A stretch of DNA of 58,819 bases from an uncultured Lachnospiraceae bacterium (GTDB lineage Bacteria > Bacillota > Clostridia > Lachnospirales > Lachnospiraceae). Positions 17,644-24,992 of this stretch are shown here, in pieces. Position numbers and translations under genes: made by a program. Each line of letters begins with the position of its first letter. The first letter of the stretch is position 1. The stretch spans positions 1 through 58,819 of the forward strand of contig CANSUS010000018.1 of assembly GCA_947650155.1 (NCBI GenBank), in the 5' to 3' direction. Under the pieces are notes generated by a model. The model did not search any database, was not told the origin of the DNA, and saw only the letters and a list, made by a program, of their open reading frames with translations.

Positions 17644-18399
17644 ATGACTGAAATTAAAATAGGAAAAATGATAAAAGTACTTAGAACAGAGAAAGAAATT
17701 AGTCAGGAGACACTGGCGGATAGATGTAATGTCAGTATGCAGGCGGTCAGTAAATGGGAGAATGAACAGTCTTATCCTGATATTACACTGCTTCCGGTAA
17801 TTGCAGATTACTTTCAGGTGACAGCAGATTATTTATTGACAGGGAATCAGAAAAGGACGGACGGGGAATCCGGTATATCTGATGCAAGTATAGAGGACAT
17901 GCTGAAACAGGATACGGAAAGAGATACCTTATATATTGTACAGTATCAAAATGGCAGGATTATTGATAAAAAGAGTTTTTACGAAGGATTGGAAGGACAG
18001 GAACCCATAAAGGTTATATTTGAGAAAGAATTTACGGATATGAGAGGCGAACTTCGTGTGGAGATATGGGGAAATGCAGAGATATCGGGTGATATTATGG
18101 GGAGCGTGAGCGCCGGTGGGGCAGTAGAATGCGCAGAAGTAAACGGATGTGTGGACGCCGGAGGCACAGTGAATTGTGCAGAAGTAAACGGTGCAGTATC
18201 CGCAGGAGGTGCGGTCAGCTGCTCAGATGTCAGTGGAGATGTATCGGCAGGAGCTGAGGTCAACTGCGGGGATGTGGGAGGAGATGTGACGGCAGGATGT
18301 GAAGTGAAGTGTGGGGACATTGGAGGAAATGCATCAGCGGGAGTTAAGGTGATATGTACATCTATGGACAAAAAATCTGATAATCATACAGAGTATTAA
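17644..18399 (+). CDS. Xre-family regulator with a repeat-built beta-solenoid-like tail
   Basis: A 251-residue protein. Residues 5-62 are an Xre/Cro-type helix-turn-helix (ISQETLADRCNVSMQAVSKW). A middle region of mixed character leads to six near-identical 15-residue repeats at 153-242, each on the pattern G-x-V-x-A-G-x-x-V-x-C-x-x-V-x. Alternating small residues and a cysteine at the same place in every unit suggest a short beta-solenoid like that of bactofilin-type polymer-forming domains. The tail could mediate assembly, but this is inference. AACGGAGG supports the start, and a shared terminator separates it from the galactanase gene. Confidence 0.82.
   Translation: MTEIKIGKMIKVLRTEKEISQETLADRCNVSMQAVSKWENEQSYPDITLLPVIADYFQVTADYLLTGNQKRTDGESGISDASIEDMLKQDTERDTLYIVQYQNGRIIDKKSFYEGLEGQEPIKVIFEKEFTDMRGELRVEIWGNAEISGDIMGSVSAGGAVECAEVNGCVDAGGTVNCAEVNGAVSAGGAVSCSDVSGDVSAGAEVNCGDVGGDVTAGCEVKCGDIGGNASAGVKVICTSMDKKSDNHTEY
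18100..18369 (+). repeat. Six tandem 45-bp coding repeats
   Basis: Six in-frame units of 45 bp inside the Xre gene encode the 15-residue repeats. Units 1-3 are the most alike (SAGG/AEVN type); units 4-6 drift (SAGAEVNCGDVG type). No unequal spacing or stop codon, so the array is under coding constraint. Confidence 0.85.
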
Positions 18400-18417
18400 G
18401 ACAGCCGTCAGGGAATA

Positions 18418-18453
18418 AAAAATGCTTAAGCCAATCATGACTTAAGCATTTTT
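18418..18453. terminator. Bidirectional terminator
   Basis: Perfect 13-bp stem (18418-18430 with 18441-18453), 10-nt loop, A-run on one side and T-run on the other. It serves both the Xre gene and the convergent galactanase gene. Confidence 0.85.
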
Positions 18454-18484
18454 GTATAGCAGGATATGTTTTCCAGCTGTATTT

Positions 18485-20581
18485 TTACGGAATCATATTC
18501 AGTGTAAAATCATCGACGGTTCCCCAGCTCTTTGCGTTACATTTCATGCGTACGCCGATTGTCAGTGTACCGTCTGTTACTTCGATTCCTCCGATTTCCG
18601 GTGTCTGCCAGTTAGCATAGCCGTCCATCATAAAGGAGGAAGTCAATTCTTTTCCATTTACGACGGCAAAAAGTTCTAAAGAAGAAGTACTGTCCATATC
18701 GCCGCCCTGTGCAAAAGTGGAAAGCTTATATGTGCCGTTCGGAAGAGCTGTAAGCGTCTGCTCAATCGTAAATTCCATATCAGATTCCGACCAGAAATGG
18801 AAAGCAAAAGTACCGCTGTGGGCATCGGCCTCGTTATCTTGAAAATCTGTTGGATTAGAAGCTCCTTCATAGGTTATGTTCCACATGGAAGTATCACCGT
18901 CCTCAAAACCTGGATTTTCCACATAATTTAACATTTCAATGGTAAGATTACAGGTTAATTTGGTACCGTCTTCCAAAGTGCCGTCAATGAGATAGCTGCC
19001 GCCAACAGAGGTGTCAATTGCAGCAAGCTGTGTTTCATCCCATGTAACAGCAAGTTCAGTGTTTAAAGACCGGTCATTATAAACAACACTAACGCTTTCC
19101 GGCATTTCCAGTTCAGTTCCTACATTACAGGTTACAGAAGGAGCGGGTACATAATCTATGGCAGGTTCGGCTATTGTTCCGTATTTTAAATATTTGAATA
19201 CATTTAAAGAGGCAAGAGGATGTCCTTCAAAATCAAACAACGCCTGATTATCCCAGGCACACCCGCCATAATACTTTCCTGCATCTTTTGGATCGTATCC
19301 GGCCGCATAGCTGCTCGCCCAGCCGCTGCCATACGTTTCCCAGAGATTTTGATTTTCTGTAAGGGAATTTCCGACCGGAATCCAGGTGCCTTCCCAGTAA
19401 AATACGCCAAGGGCATCTGCATCATTTGCAATTTTGCATACATCGCGCAGAGCAGATGCCTGGCTTTGTACGGAGGCAGTGTATCCTTCGACCAGATCGG
19501 CTTCGCCGATACTGTTGGCGTTGCAGTCGCCATCTTCCAGTGTATAACAATAAGAAGTTTCTGCAATTAAAGTTTCTTTTCCATAGTTATCCCGGATGTT
19601 GGCCATAACATTCTGCAGGTTCTCAAAAGTACCGTGCCAGTAGGGATAATAGGAGAGTGCGAAGATATCATAATCTACATTGTTGCTTTTTAGTTTACTT
19701 AAAATACCGTCCAGACCAGCGTAATCGGATGCATTGGTATAGTGAAGCACTACTTTGATATCTTTTCCATAAATATCAGAGATCTCTCTGATAGCGCGGC
19801 TGCCTGCATTCATAAGAATTGCGGTATTTTCAGGAGAGGTTTCACCGGACATTCCGTTGTTTGTTTCGTTTCCAACCTGCACCATACCTACATCCACGCC
19901 GGCATTTAATATTTCAATAAGGCTTTCTTTTGTAAATTCATAGAGAGCGGTTTCTTTTTCTTCAATGCTCATGCCTTCCCATGCTTTTGGACACATCTGT
20001 TTTGCAGGATCGGCCCAAAAATCTGAGTAATGGAAATCAATACAGACTTTCATGCCATATTGGGTAGCGCGTTTTCCCAGAGCAATCGCTGTTTGTACAT
20101 CGTTGTTTCCGCCGCCGTATCCATTTCCGTTTTCGTCATAGGGATCGTTCCAGACACGGATGCGAATATAGTTGACGCCGCTTTGCGCAAGGGTTTTGAA
20201 TACATCCTGTTCTTCGCCCGCTTCATTATAATAAGTAACGCCGCTGTTTTCATTGGCAAGTACGGCAGAAGCATCCATTCCTCTGATGAAATCATCCGAA
20301 ATTTCTGGAATTGCTTCTACATAAACAGAAGACTCTTCAGCAGCAGAAGGCAGATCGAAATGTGTGGCTTCAATTGTTTCAACATTGGGAATAATGGTTT
20401 CTTCAGGAGAAGACTCTTCGGCTTCTGCAGAAGCATCGGAAACAGCAGAATTGACAGAAGATGTCGAATCTTCTGCGATTGCGTCGACGCTTTCTTGTGC
20501 AGAACTGCAGGAAATTAAAGAAAAGGATAGTAAAAAAGCGCTGGTTAGGCAAAAATACTTTTTAAGGTGAAAAAACTTCAT
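18485..20581 (-). CDS. Secreted GH53 endo-beta-1,4-galactanase lipoprotein with CBM61-like module
   Basis: A 698-residue surface enzyme. The signal peptide ends in the lipobox LISC, making C25 the lipid-anchored residue, and a Ser/Glu-rich linker runs to about residue 95. The GH53 catalytic barrel (about 97-475) has acid/base E239 in QVGNETNNG and nucleophile E341 in LIAETSYCYT, plus DFHYSDFWADP. A bacterial Ig-like domain (about 490-555) and a C-terminal module starting NPGFEDGDTSMW follow; the module resembles CBM61, which binds beta-1,4-galactan. GH53 enzymes cut pectic galactan into oligosaccharides. TTGGAGG precedes the ATG; the promoter and a LacI-type operator lie about 100 bp upstream. 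Confidence 0.92.
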   Translation of the reverse strand: MKFFHLKKYFCLTSAFLLSFSLISCSSAQESVDAIAEDSTSSVNSAVSDASAEAEESSPEETIIPNVETIEATHFDLPSAAEESSVYVEAIPEISDDFIRGMDASAVLANENSGVTYYNEAGEEQDVFKTLAQSGVNYIRIRVWNDPYDENGNGYGGGNNDVQTAIALGKRATQYGMKVCIDFHYSDFWADPAKQMCPKAWEGMSIEEKETALYEFTKESLIEILNAGVDVGMVQVGNETNNGMSGETSPENTAILMNAGSRAIREISDIYGKDIKVVLHYTNASDYAGLDGILSKLKSNNVDYDIFALSYYPYWHGTFENLQNVMANIRDNYGKETLIAETSYCYTLEDGDCNANSIGEADLVEGYTASVQSQASALRDVCKIANDADALGVFYWEGTWIPVGNSLTENQNLWETYGSGWASSYAAGYDPKDAGKYYGGCAWDNQALFDFEGHPLASLNVFKYLKYGTIAEPAIDYVPAPSVTCNVGTELEMPESVSVVYNDRSLNTELAVTWDETQLAAIDTSVGGSYLIDGTLEDGTKLTCNLTIEMLNYVENPGFEDGDTSMWNITYEGASNPTDFQDNEADAHSGTFAFHFWSESDMEFTIEQTLTALPNGTYKLSTFAQGGDMDSTSSLELFAVVNGKELTSSFMMDGYANWQTPEIGGIEVTDGTLTIGVRMKCNAKSWGTVDDFTLNMIP

Positions 20582-20678
20582 AAAAAACCTCCAATATGCT
20601 TAAAATAAGTCAAATCAACGTAAAGTTTTTACTAAAAATTACGAAAAGAATACTGAGAACACTGTAAAACTAATATGA

Positions 20679-20693
20679 ACAAACGGTTGCGCA
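20679..20693. promoter_or_regulatory. LacI-family operator, galactanase side
   Basis: ACAAACGGTTGCGCA. The core CAAACGGTTG has the LacI-family form CAAnCGnTTG with a central CG. It begins about 10 bp after the galactanase -10 box, covering the expected transcription start. The same 15 bp recur at 20920 with one change. Confidence 0.75.
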
Positions 20694-20699
20694 TGCTGT

Positions 20700-20728
20700 A
20701 TTATAGCATATCCTGATCTACTTGTAAA
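20700..20728 (-). promoter_or_regulatory. Sigma-A promoter for the secreted galactanase
   Basis: Minus-strand TTTACA (20728-20723) and TATAAT (20705-20700) with a 17-bp spacer: near-consensus and correctly oriented. Confidence 0.78.
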
Positions 20729-20879
20729 TCACTTTATTCTGTCTGTAAACGGTAAAAAGGGAGCGAAAAAAGGGCTGAAAATAAAGGAAAACCGCATTTT
20801 GCAAATAAAAAGAATGAAGAATTATGTCGGTTATAAATATTGCACAAAAATGAAAGCTGTCACTCGTACAAAATATACA

Positions 20880-20908
20880 TTGACATTAGAGTATAAAATT
20901 GGTATTCT
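20880..20908 (+). promoter_or_regulatory. Sigma-A promoter for the galacto-oligosaccharide importer
   Basis: TTGACA (20880-20885), a 17-bp spacer and TATTCT (20903-20908). The operator at 20920 begins 12 bp after the -10 box. Confidence 0.78.
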
Positions 20909-20919
20909 CAATATTAAGG

Positions 20920-20934
20920 ACAAACGATTGCGCA
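20920..20934. promoter_or_regulatory. LacI-family operator, importer side
   Basis: ACAAACGATTGCGCA with palindromic core CAAACGATTG. It covers the likely transcription start of the importer operon, a position where a bound repressor blocks RNA polymerase. It fits the catabolite cre consensus poorly outside the centre, so a dedicated sugar repressor is more likely than CcpA. Confidence 0.75.
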
Positions 20935-21015
20935 ATTAAATCAATCTGGCCTTAAGAAAGAGTAAGACAGTTTTAAGACTGTCGATATCTACTAAAAAGG
21001 GAGGAAAATAACAAA

Positions 21016-22389
21016 ATGAAGAAAAAAGTATTATCAACTCTTCTTGCAGCAGCAATGGTATTTTCATTGACTGCATGCGGCGGCAAAGACGAAGGAAATG
21101 CCGGAAACACTGACACTAACACACCTGCTTCTCAGGAAGCGCCTGCTGATAACGGCGGAGATGCAGAAGCGCCTGCTGATAATGGCGGTGACACAGCGCC
21201 TGCTGATAATGGCGGTGACACAGCGCCTGCTGACATTGATTATGGTTCAGGTACAATCACAATCTGGGTTGCTGAGAATGTAGTAGACTTTACACAGACA
21301 AAGTGTAAAGAGTTCCTTGATGCAAATCCTGATATGGCAGGTTACACAATTACTGTAGAGCCGGTTGGTGAAGGCGATGCAGCAGGTAATATGATTACTG
21401 ACGTAGAAGGCGGAGCAGATATTTACGGTTTTGCACAGGATCAGATCACACGTCTTGTTTCTGCTGGTGCATTATCTCCAATTGTAGGAGACAATGCAAG
21501 CTTTGTTGAAACACAGAACGATGCCGGTGCGGCAAGCGCAGCAAAAGTAGGCGATATGACTTATGCATATCCGATGACGTCTGACAATGGTTATTTCTTA
21601 TACTATGATAAGAGCGTTGTAACAGATCCTACTTCTTTAGAGCAGATCGTTGCTGACTGCGAAGCAGCAGGAAAGAGTTTCTACTTTGAGATCAATTCCG
21701 GATGGTATCAGCCGGCATTCTTCTTTGCAACAGGATGTACTTTAACTTATGATACAGATGACAATGGTAACTTTACAGCATGTAATATCGACTATGCATC
21801 TGACAAAGGTCTGATTGCATTAAAAGAGATCACTGAATTTCAGTCTTCTTCTGCATTCCAGAACGGTTCCAACGCTTCTAATGCAACAAATTTTGCAGCA
21901 ATTGTAGACGGAACATGGGATGCTGATGTTATCAAAGGCGTATTCGGTGACAACTATGCATGCGCAAAACTTCCTTCTTTTGAAGGTTCTGATGGACAGA
22001 CATATCAGTTAAGCGGTTTCGGCGGATTCAAATTATTAGGTATCAAACCGCAGACAGAAGAAGGCAAAATGGCAGTATGTCATGCACTTGCTCAGTTCTT
22101 AACAAATACTGATACACAGCTTGCCCGTTATGAAGCAGTAGGCTGGGGTCCTTCTAACTTAGCAGCACAGCAGGACGCAGCAGTTCAGGCAGACGTAGCT
22201 TTATCTGCGCTTGCAGAGCAGCTTGCAAACACAATTCCTCAGGGCAACTATCCAGGCGATTATTGGAATCTTGCTACAGCACTTGGTGATGATGTAATTG
22301 CAGGCACTATAAGTACTTCCAGCAGTGACGAAGACTTAATGACAGTACTTGAGAACTTCCAGCAGACTTGCATTTCTTATGCACAGTAA
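21016..22389 (+). CDS. Extracellular sugar-binding lipoprotein of an ABC importer
   Basis: A 457-residue family 1 (MalE-like) solute-binding protein. The signal peptide ends with lipobox LTAC (C21). Residues 25-74 are a low-complexity linker with four APADNGGD-type repeats that probably lifts the binding domain off the membrane. The mature domain shows the two-lobe pattern of maltodextrin-binding proteins, with segments such as YAYPMTSDNGYFLYYDKS and FAAIVDGTWDADV. Its place opposite a secreted galactanase suggests galacto-oligosaccharides as ligand (inference from context). GGGAGG supports the start. A hairpin separates it from the permease genes. Confidence 0.9.
   Translation: MKKKVLSTLLAAAMVFSLTACGGKDEGNAGNTDTNTPASQEAPADNGGDAEAPADNGGDTAPADNGGDTAPADIDYGSGTITIWVAENVVDFTQTKCKEFLDANPDMAGYTITVEPVGEGDAAGNMITDVEGGADIYGFAQDQITRLVSAGALSPIVGDNASFVETQNDAGAASAAKVGDMTYAYPMTSDNGYFLYYDKSVVTDPTSLEQIVADCEAAGKSFYFEINSGWYQPAFFFATGCTLTYDTDDNGNFTACNIDYASDKGLIALKEITEFQSSSAFQNGSNASNATNFAAIVDGTWDADVIKGVFGDNYACAKLPSFEGSDGQTYQLSGFGGFKLLGIKPQTEEGKMAVCHALAQFLTNTDTQLARYEAVGWGPSNLAAQQDAAVQADVALSALAEQLANTIPQGNYPGDYWNLATALGDDVIAGTISTSSSDEDLMTVLENFQQTCISYAQ
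21139..21234 (+). repeat. Short coding repeats in the binding-protein linker
   Basis: Four copies of GCGCCTGCTGA begin at 21139, 21169, 21196 and 21223, in units of 30, 27 and 27 bp. They encode the APADNGGD linker and could vary in copy number between strains. Confidence 0.85.
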
Positions 22390-22406
22390 TTGATCTGATG
22401 ATCTTG

Positions 22407-22433
22407 GCCGGCAGAGAGAAATCTCTGCCCGGC
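22407..22433 (+). promoter_or_regulatory. Intercistronic hairpin between binding protein and permease genes
   Basis: An 11-bp GC-rich stem (22407-22417 with 22422-22433, one bulged C) with a GAAA loop and no T-run. Such hairpins commonly protect the 3' end of the binding-protein message and lower expression of the permeases behind it. Confidence 0.65.
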
Positions 22434-22495
22434 TATTCTAAATGGGAAATATTTCCTACATCAATATGTCATACACAATCGGGAGGGATTCGGAT

Positions 22496-23926
22496 ATGGG
22501 AAAAAATGCTAACTCTGATGGCGTAAAGAAAAAAGAACAGAGTTCAGTCGGAAAATTTTTCAGTTGGCTTGGATATGATATAAAAGAAATTGGTTTGACA
22601 TTTACGGAAGGGGACTGGAAGTCCCGTGTCTCGTATCTGATTATGGGGTTTGGACCAATCATGCGTAAACAGTTTTTGCGCGGTTTTGCATTTTTGGCAA
22701 TGGAAGTATTGTTTGTGCTTTACATGGTTGGGTTCGGATGGAATTATCTGAAAGATATCGGTACATTAGGAACCGTAGCGAGAGTTTTAAATGATAACGG
22801 TACTTATACTTATAATGATGACAGTTTTCTTATTTTGTTGTACAGCATTTTAACGATCATTACCATTTGTGCATTCATTCTTGTATGGAGGATGAATCTG
22901 AGAGAAAACAGAAACGAAGAGAAACTTTTAAAGGAAGGAAAACCGCTTCCGACGATAAAACAGGATCTTCATTCGCTTCTGGATTCTAATTTTGATAAAA
23001 CATTATTGACGCTTCCGGTTTTAGGTGTATTTGTGTTTACGGTATTACCGATCATCTTTATGATCTGTGTTGCGTTTACTGATTACGATAAAAACCATCA
23101 GCCGCCTACGAATTTGTTCTCATGGGTAGGGTTGGAGAACTTTAAAAATCTGTTTACCTTTGGTTCTTCTACAGCAGGTGCGTCGACGTTTGGCTCTACA
23201 TTTTTAATTGTACTTTCGTGGACATTAATATGGGCATTCTTTGCAACATTTTTAACTTACTTCTGTGGTATGGGTGTTGCAATTATGATAAATAAAAAGG
23301 GAATTAAATTCAAGAAGCTTTGGAGAACGATTTTGGTAATGACCATCGCTGTTCCGCAGTTTGTTTCCCTGTTGTATGTAGGTAAGATGTTTGCAAACGA
23401 CGGTTTGATCAACTCTTATCTGATGAAATGGGGATGGATCAGCGAGAGAATTCCTTTCTGGTCGGATCCGATTCTTTCCAAAGTAGCGATTATACTGGTA
23501 AACCTTTGGGTAGGTATTCCTTATACCATGTTAATCATGACAGGACTTTTGATGAATATTCCGGAAGATTTGTACGAAAGTGCAAGAATTGACGGTGCAA
23601 ATGGTTTCCAGATGTTCAAGAGCATTACGCTCCCTTATATGTTCTTCGTTACAGGACCGTTCCTGTTAACACAGTTTACAGGAAATATTAATAACTTTAA
23701 TATTATTTATCTGTTGAATCAGGGTGGACCGACTTCTCTGTCGCTTACCAATAAAGCGGGTTACACGGACTTGTTGGTTACCTGGCTGTACAAGATGACG
23801 GTAAACGATACGAACTACCGAATGGCGGCGGTTCTTGGTATCGCGGTATTTGTGGTCGTTGCAGGGATTTCACTGGTAGTATACAATATGCTGCCATCCG
23901 TAAAAGATGAGGAGGGATTCCAATAA
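22496..23926 (+). CDS. ABC transporter permease, MalF-like
   Basis: A 476-residue membrane protein of the binding-protein-dependent sugar transport family, with the long N-terminal part and additional membrane segments seen in MalF/GanP-type subunits. The EAA loop that contacts the ATPase is YESARIDGANGFQMFKSI, followed by LPYM. An upstream in-frame ATG exists at 22442, but GGGAGGG eight to nine bases before 22496 favours the later start. It overlaps the next permease gene by one base, so translation is coupled. No ATPase gene is present; Firmicutes often share one MsmX/MsmK-type ATPase among several importers. Confidence 0.9.
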   Translation: MGKNANSDGVKKKEQSSVGKFFSWLGYDIKEIGLTFTEGDWKSRVSYLIMGFGPIMRKQFLRGFAFLAMEVLFVLYMVGFGWNYLKDIGTLGTVARVLNDNGTYTYNDDSFLILLYSILTIITICAFILVWRMNLRENRNEEKLLKEGKPLPTIKQDLHSLLDSNFDKTLLTLPVLGVFVFTVLPIIFMICVAFTDYDKNHQPPTNLFSWVGLENFKNLFTFGSSTAGASTFGSTFLIVLSWTLIWAFFATFLTYFCGMGVAIMINKKGIKFKKLWRTILVMTIAVPQFVSLLYVGKMFANDGLINSYLMKWGWISERIPFWSDPILSKVAIILVNLWVGIPYTMLIMTGLLMNIPEDLYESARIDGANGFQMFKSITLPYMFFVTGPFLLTQFTGNINNFNIIYLLNQGGPTSLSLTNKAGYTDLLVTWLYKMTVNDTNYRMAAVLGIAVFVVVAGISLVVYNMLPSVKDEEGFQ

Positions 23927-24786
23927 TGAAAAGTATGAAGACAAAAAGAGCTGTAGGCAATGCGATTACTTATGTTTTTTTGATTGTTCTTAGTATTATC
24001 TGGTTATTCCCTTTTGTATGTCTGTTTTTACAGAGTTTTCGCTCTTATAATGAAAACGGCGGAGGAATGGTAGAATATCTTTTACCGAAGACATTTTCAC
24101 TGGACTCTTATAAGTGGCTGTTCAGTGGGGAATCGCAGTTTGTACGCTGGTATATGAATACTTTGATCATTGCAGTTTTTGTAGCGATTTTTCAGACGAT
24201 TGTTGTATTGTGTGTCAGCTATGCATTATCTCGTATGCGTTTCAAAGGGCGTACTTTCCTGATGAGATTCTGGCTGATTTTGGGAATGTTCCCAGGCTTC
24301 CTTACCATGATCTGTCTGTACTTCCTGTTGAAACAGTTTGGTCTGACACAGGAGGGTGCAATTCCCGGATTGATTTTGATTTCGGTGGCAAGTTCCGGTA
24401 TGGGATATTATGTGACGAAGGGATATTTTGATACGATTCCGAGAGCGCTTGATGAAGCCGCACGTATTGACGGCGCTTCCAGAGCCAGAGTGTTCTTCAC
24501 GATGATCATTCCGATGTCAAAGCCGATTATTATTTATGCGGCATTGGTTGCTTTCATGAATCCCTGGTGTGATTATGTATTTGCATCTTACGTTGCATTT
24601 GGTCATTCCGACAGTTATAACGTAGCCGTGGCAATGCAGCGTTGGTTATGGACCGGTGACTATCAGGGCTACTTTACAAGGTTCTGCGCCGGCGGTATTT
24701 TAATAGCCATACCGGTAACCATTCTTTTCATGTGCTTACAGAAGTACTATGTAGAAGGTGTTACAGGCGGCGCTGTTAAAGGATAA
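23926..24786 (+). CDS. ABC transporter permease, MalG-like
   Basis: A 286-residue protein with about six membrane segments and the EAA loop LDEAARIDGASRARVFFTMI. It pairs with the upstream MalF-like subunit to form the channel for the sugar delivered by the lipoprotein at 21016. The ATG overlaps the stop of the previous gene (TAATG). MalG/GanQ-like in length and layout. A strong terminator follows, so the importer forms a three-gene operon, with the downstream enzymes transcribed separately or by read-through. Confidence 0.92.
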   Translation: MKSMKTKRAVGNAITYVFLIVLSIIWLFPFVCLFLQSFRSYNENGGGMVEYLLPKTFSLDSYKWLFSGESQFVRWYMNTLIIAVFVAIFQTIVVLCVSYALSRMRFKGRTFLMRFWLILGMFPGFLTMICLYFLLKQFGLTQEGAIPGLILISVASSGMGYYVTKGYFDTIPRALDEAARIDGASRARVFFTMIIPMSKPIIIYAALVAFMNPWCDYVFASYVAFGHSDSYNVAVAMQRWLWTGDYQGYFTRFCAGGILIAIPVTILFMCLQKYYVEGVTGGAVKG

Positions 24787-24820
24787 TTTTTTAGATCGCT
24801 TTTTATATGAAAATGAAACG

Positions 24821-24857
24821 GGAAAAAACGGTAGCCGTAATGACTACCGTTTTTTCC
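24821..24857 (+). terminator. Terminator after the importer operon
   Basis: Perfect 14-bp stem (24821-24834 with 24844-24857), 9-nt loop, T-run within the right arm. Confidence 0.85.
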
Positions 24858-24907
24858 AACAAAACAATTTACCAATAAAACCCAAAAGAGGAATTTTTAA
24901 CTTTAAT

Positions 24908-24936
24908 TTGATCTGTAAATATTGCATTGATATCAA
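24908..24936 (+). promoter_or_regulatory. Candidate promoter for the 612-residue unknown gene
   Basis: TTGATC (24908-24913) and TATCAA (24931-24936) with a 17-bp spacer. The -10 overlaps TTGATATCAA, a perfect 10-bp palindrome (24927-24936). A shifted alternative, TTGCAT with TACTAA, is equally weak. No copy of the galactan operator is seen here. Confidence 0.35.
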
Positions 24937-24992
24937 GTACGGAGTACTAAATCAGTGCTATATTCGCGGATTGAGCGAGAACGGAGGTAAAA

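Larger units (their letters stand above)
20582..21015. other. Divergent regulatory region of the galactan locus (434 bp)
   Basis: No gene. It contains one promoter for each arm, two copies of ACAAACGRTTGCGCA (each just downstream of a -10 box), and a small 6-bp hairpin GACAGT-TTTAAG-ACTGTC in the leader of the binding-protein mRNA. The roughly 150 bp between the two promoters is AT-rich, with nothing else recognised. Confidence 0.7.

Noticed and set aside
18100-18369. Possible CRISPR-like array
   Set aside because: The 45-bp repeats are contiguous, in frame and degenerate, with no spacers and no cas genes nearby. They are coding repeats.
20030-20518. 162-codon open frame on the plus strand
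   Set aside because: It lies wholly opposite the galactanase gene, has no ribosome site and encodes a low-quality Arg/Ile/Phe-rich sequence. It is a shadow of the real gene.
20679-20693. CcpA cre site
   Set aside because: The central CG fits, but the outer positions do not match the cre consensus on either side, and the repeated 15-mer points to a dedicated LacI-type repressor.
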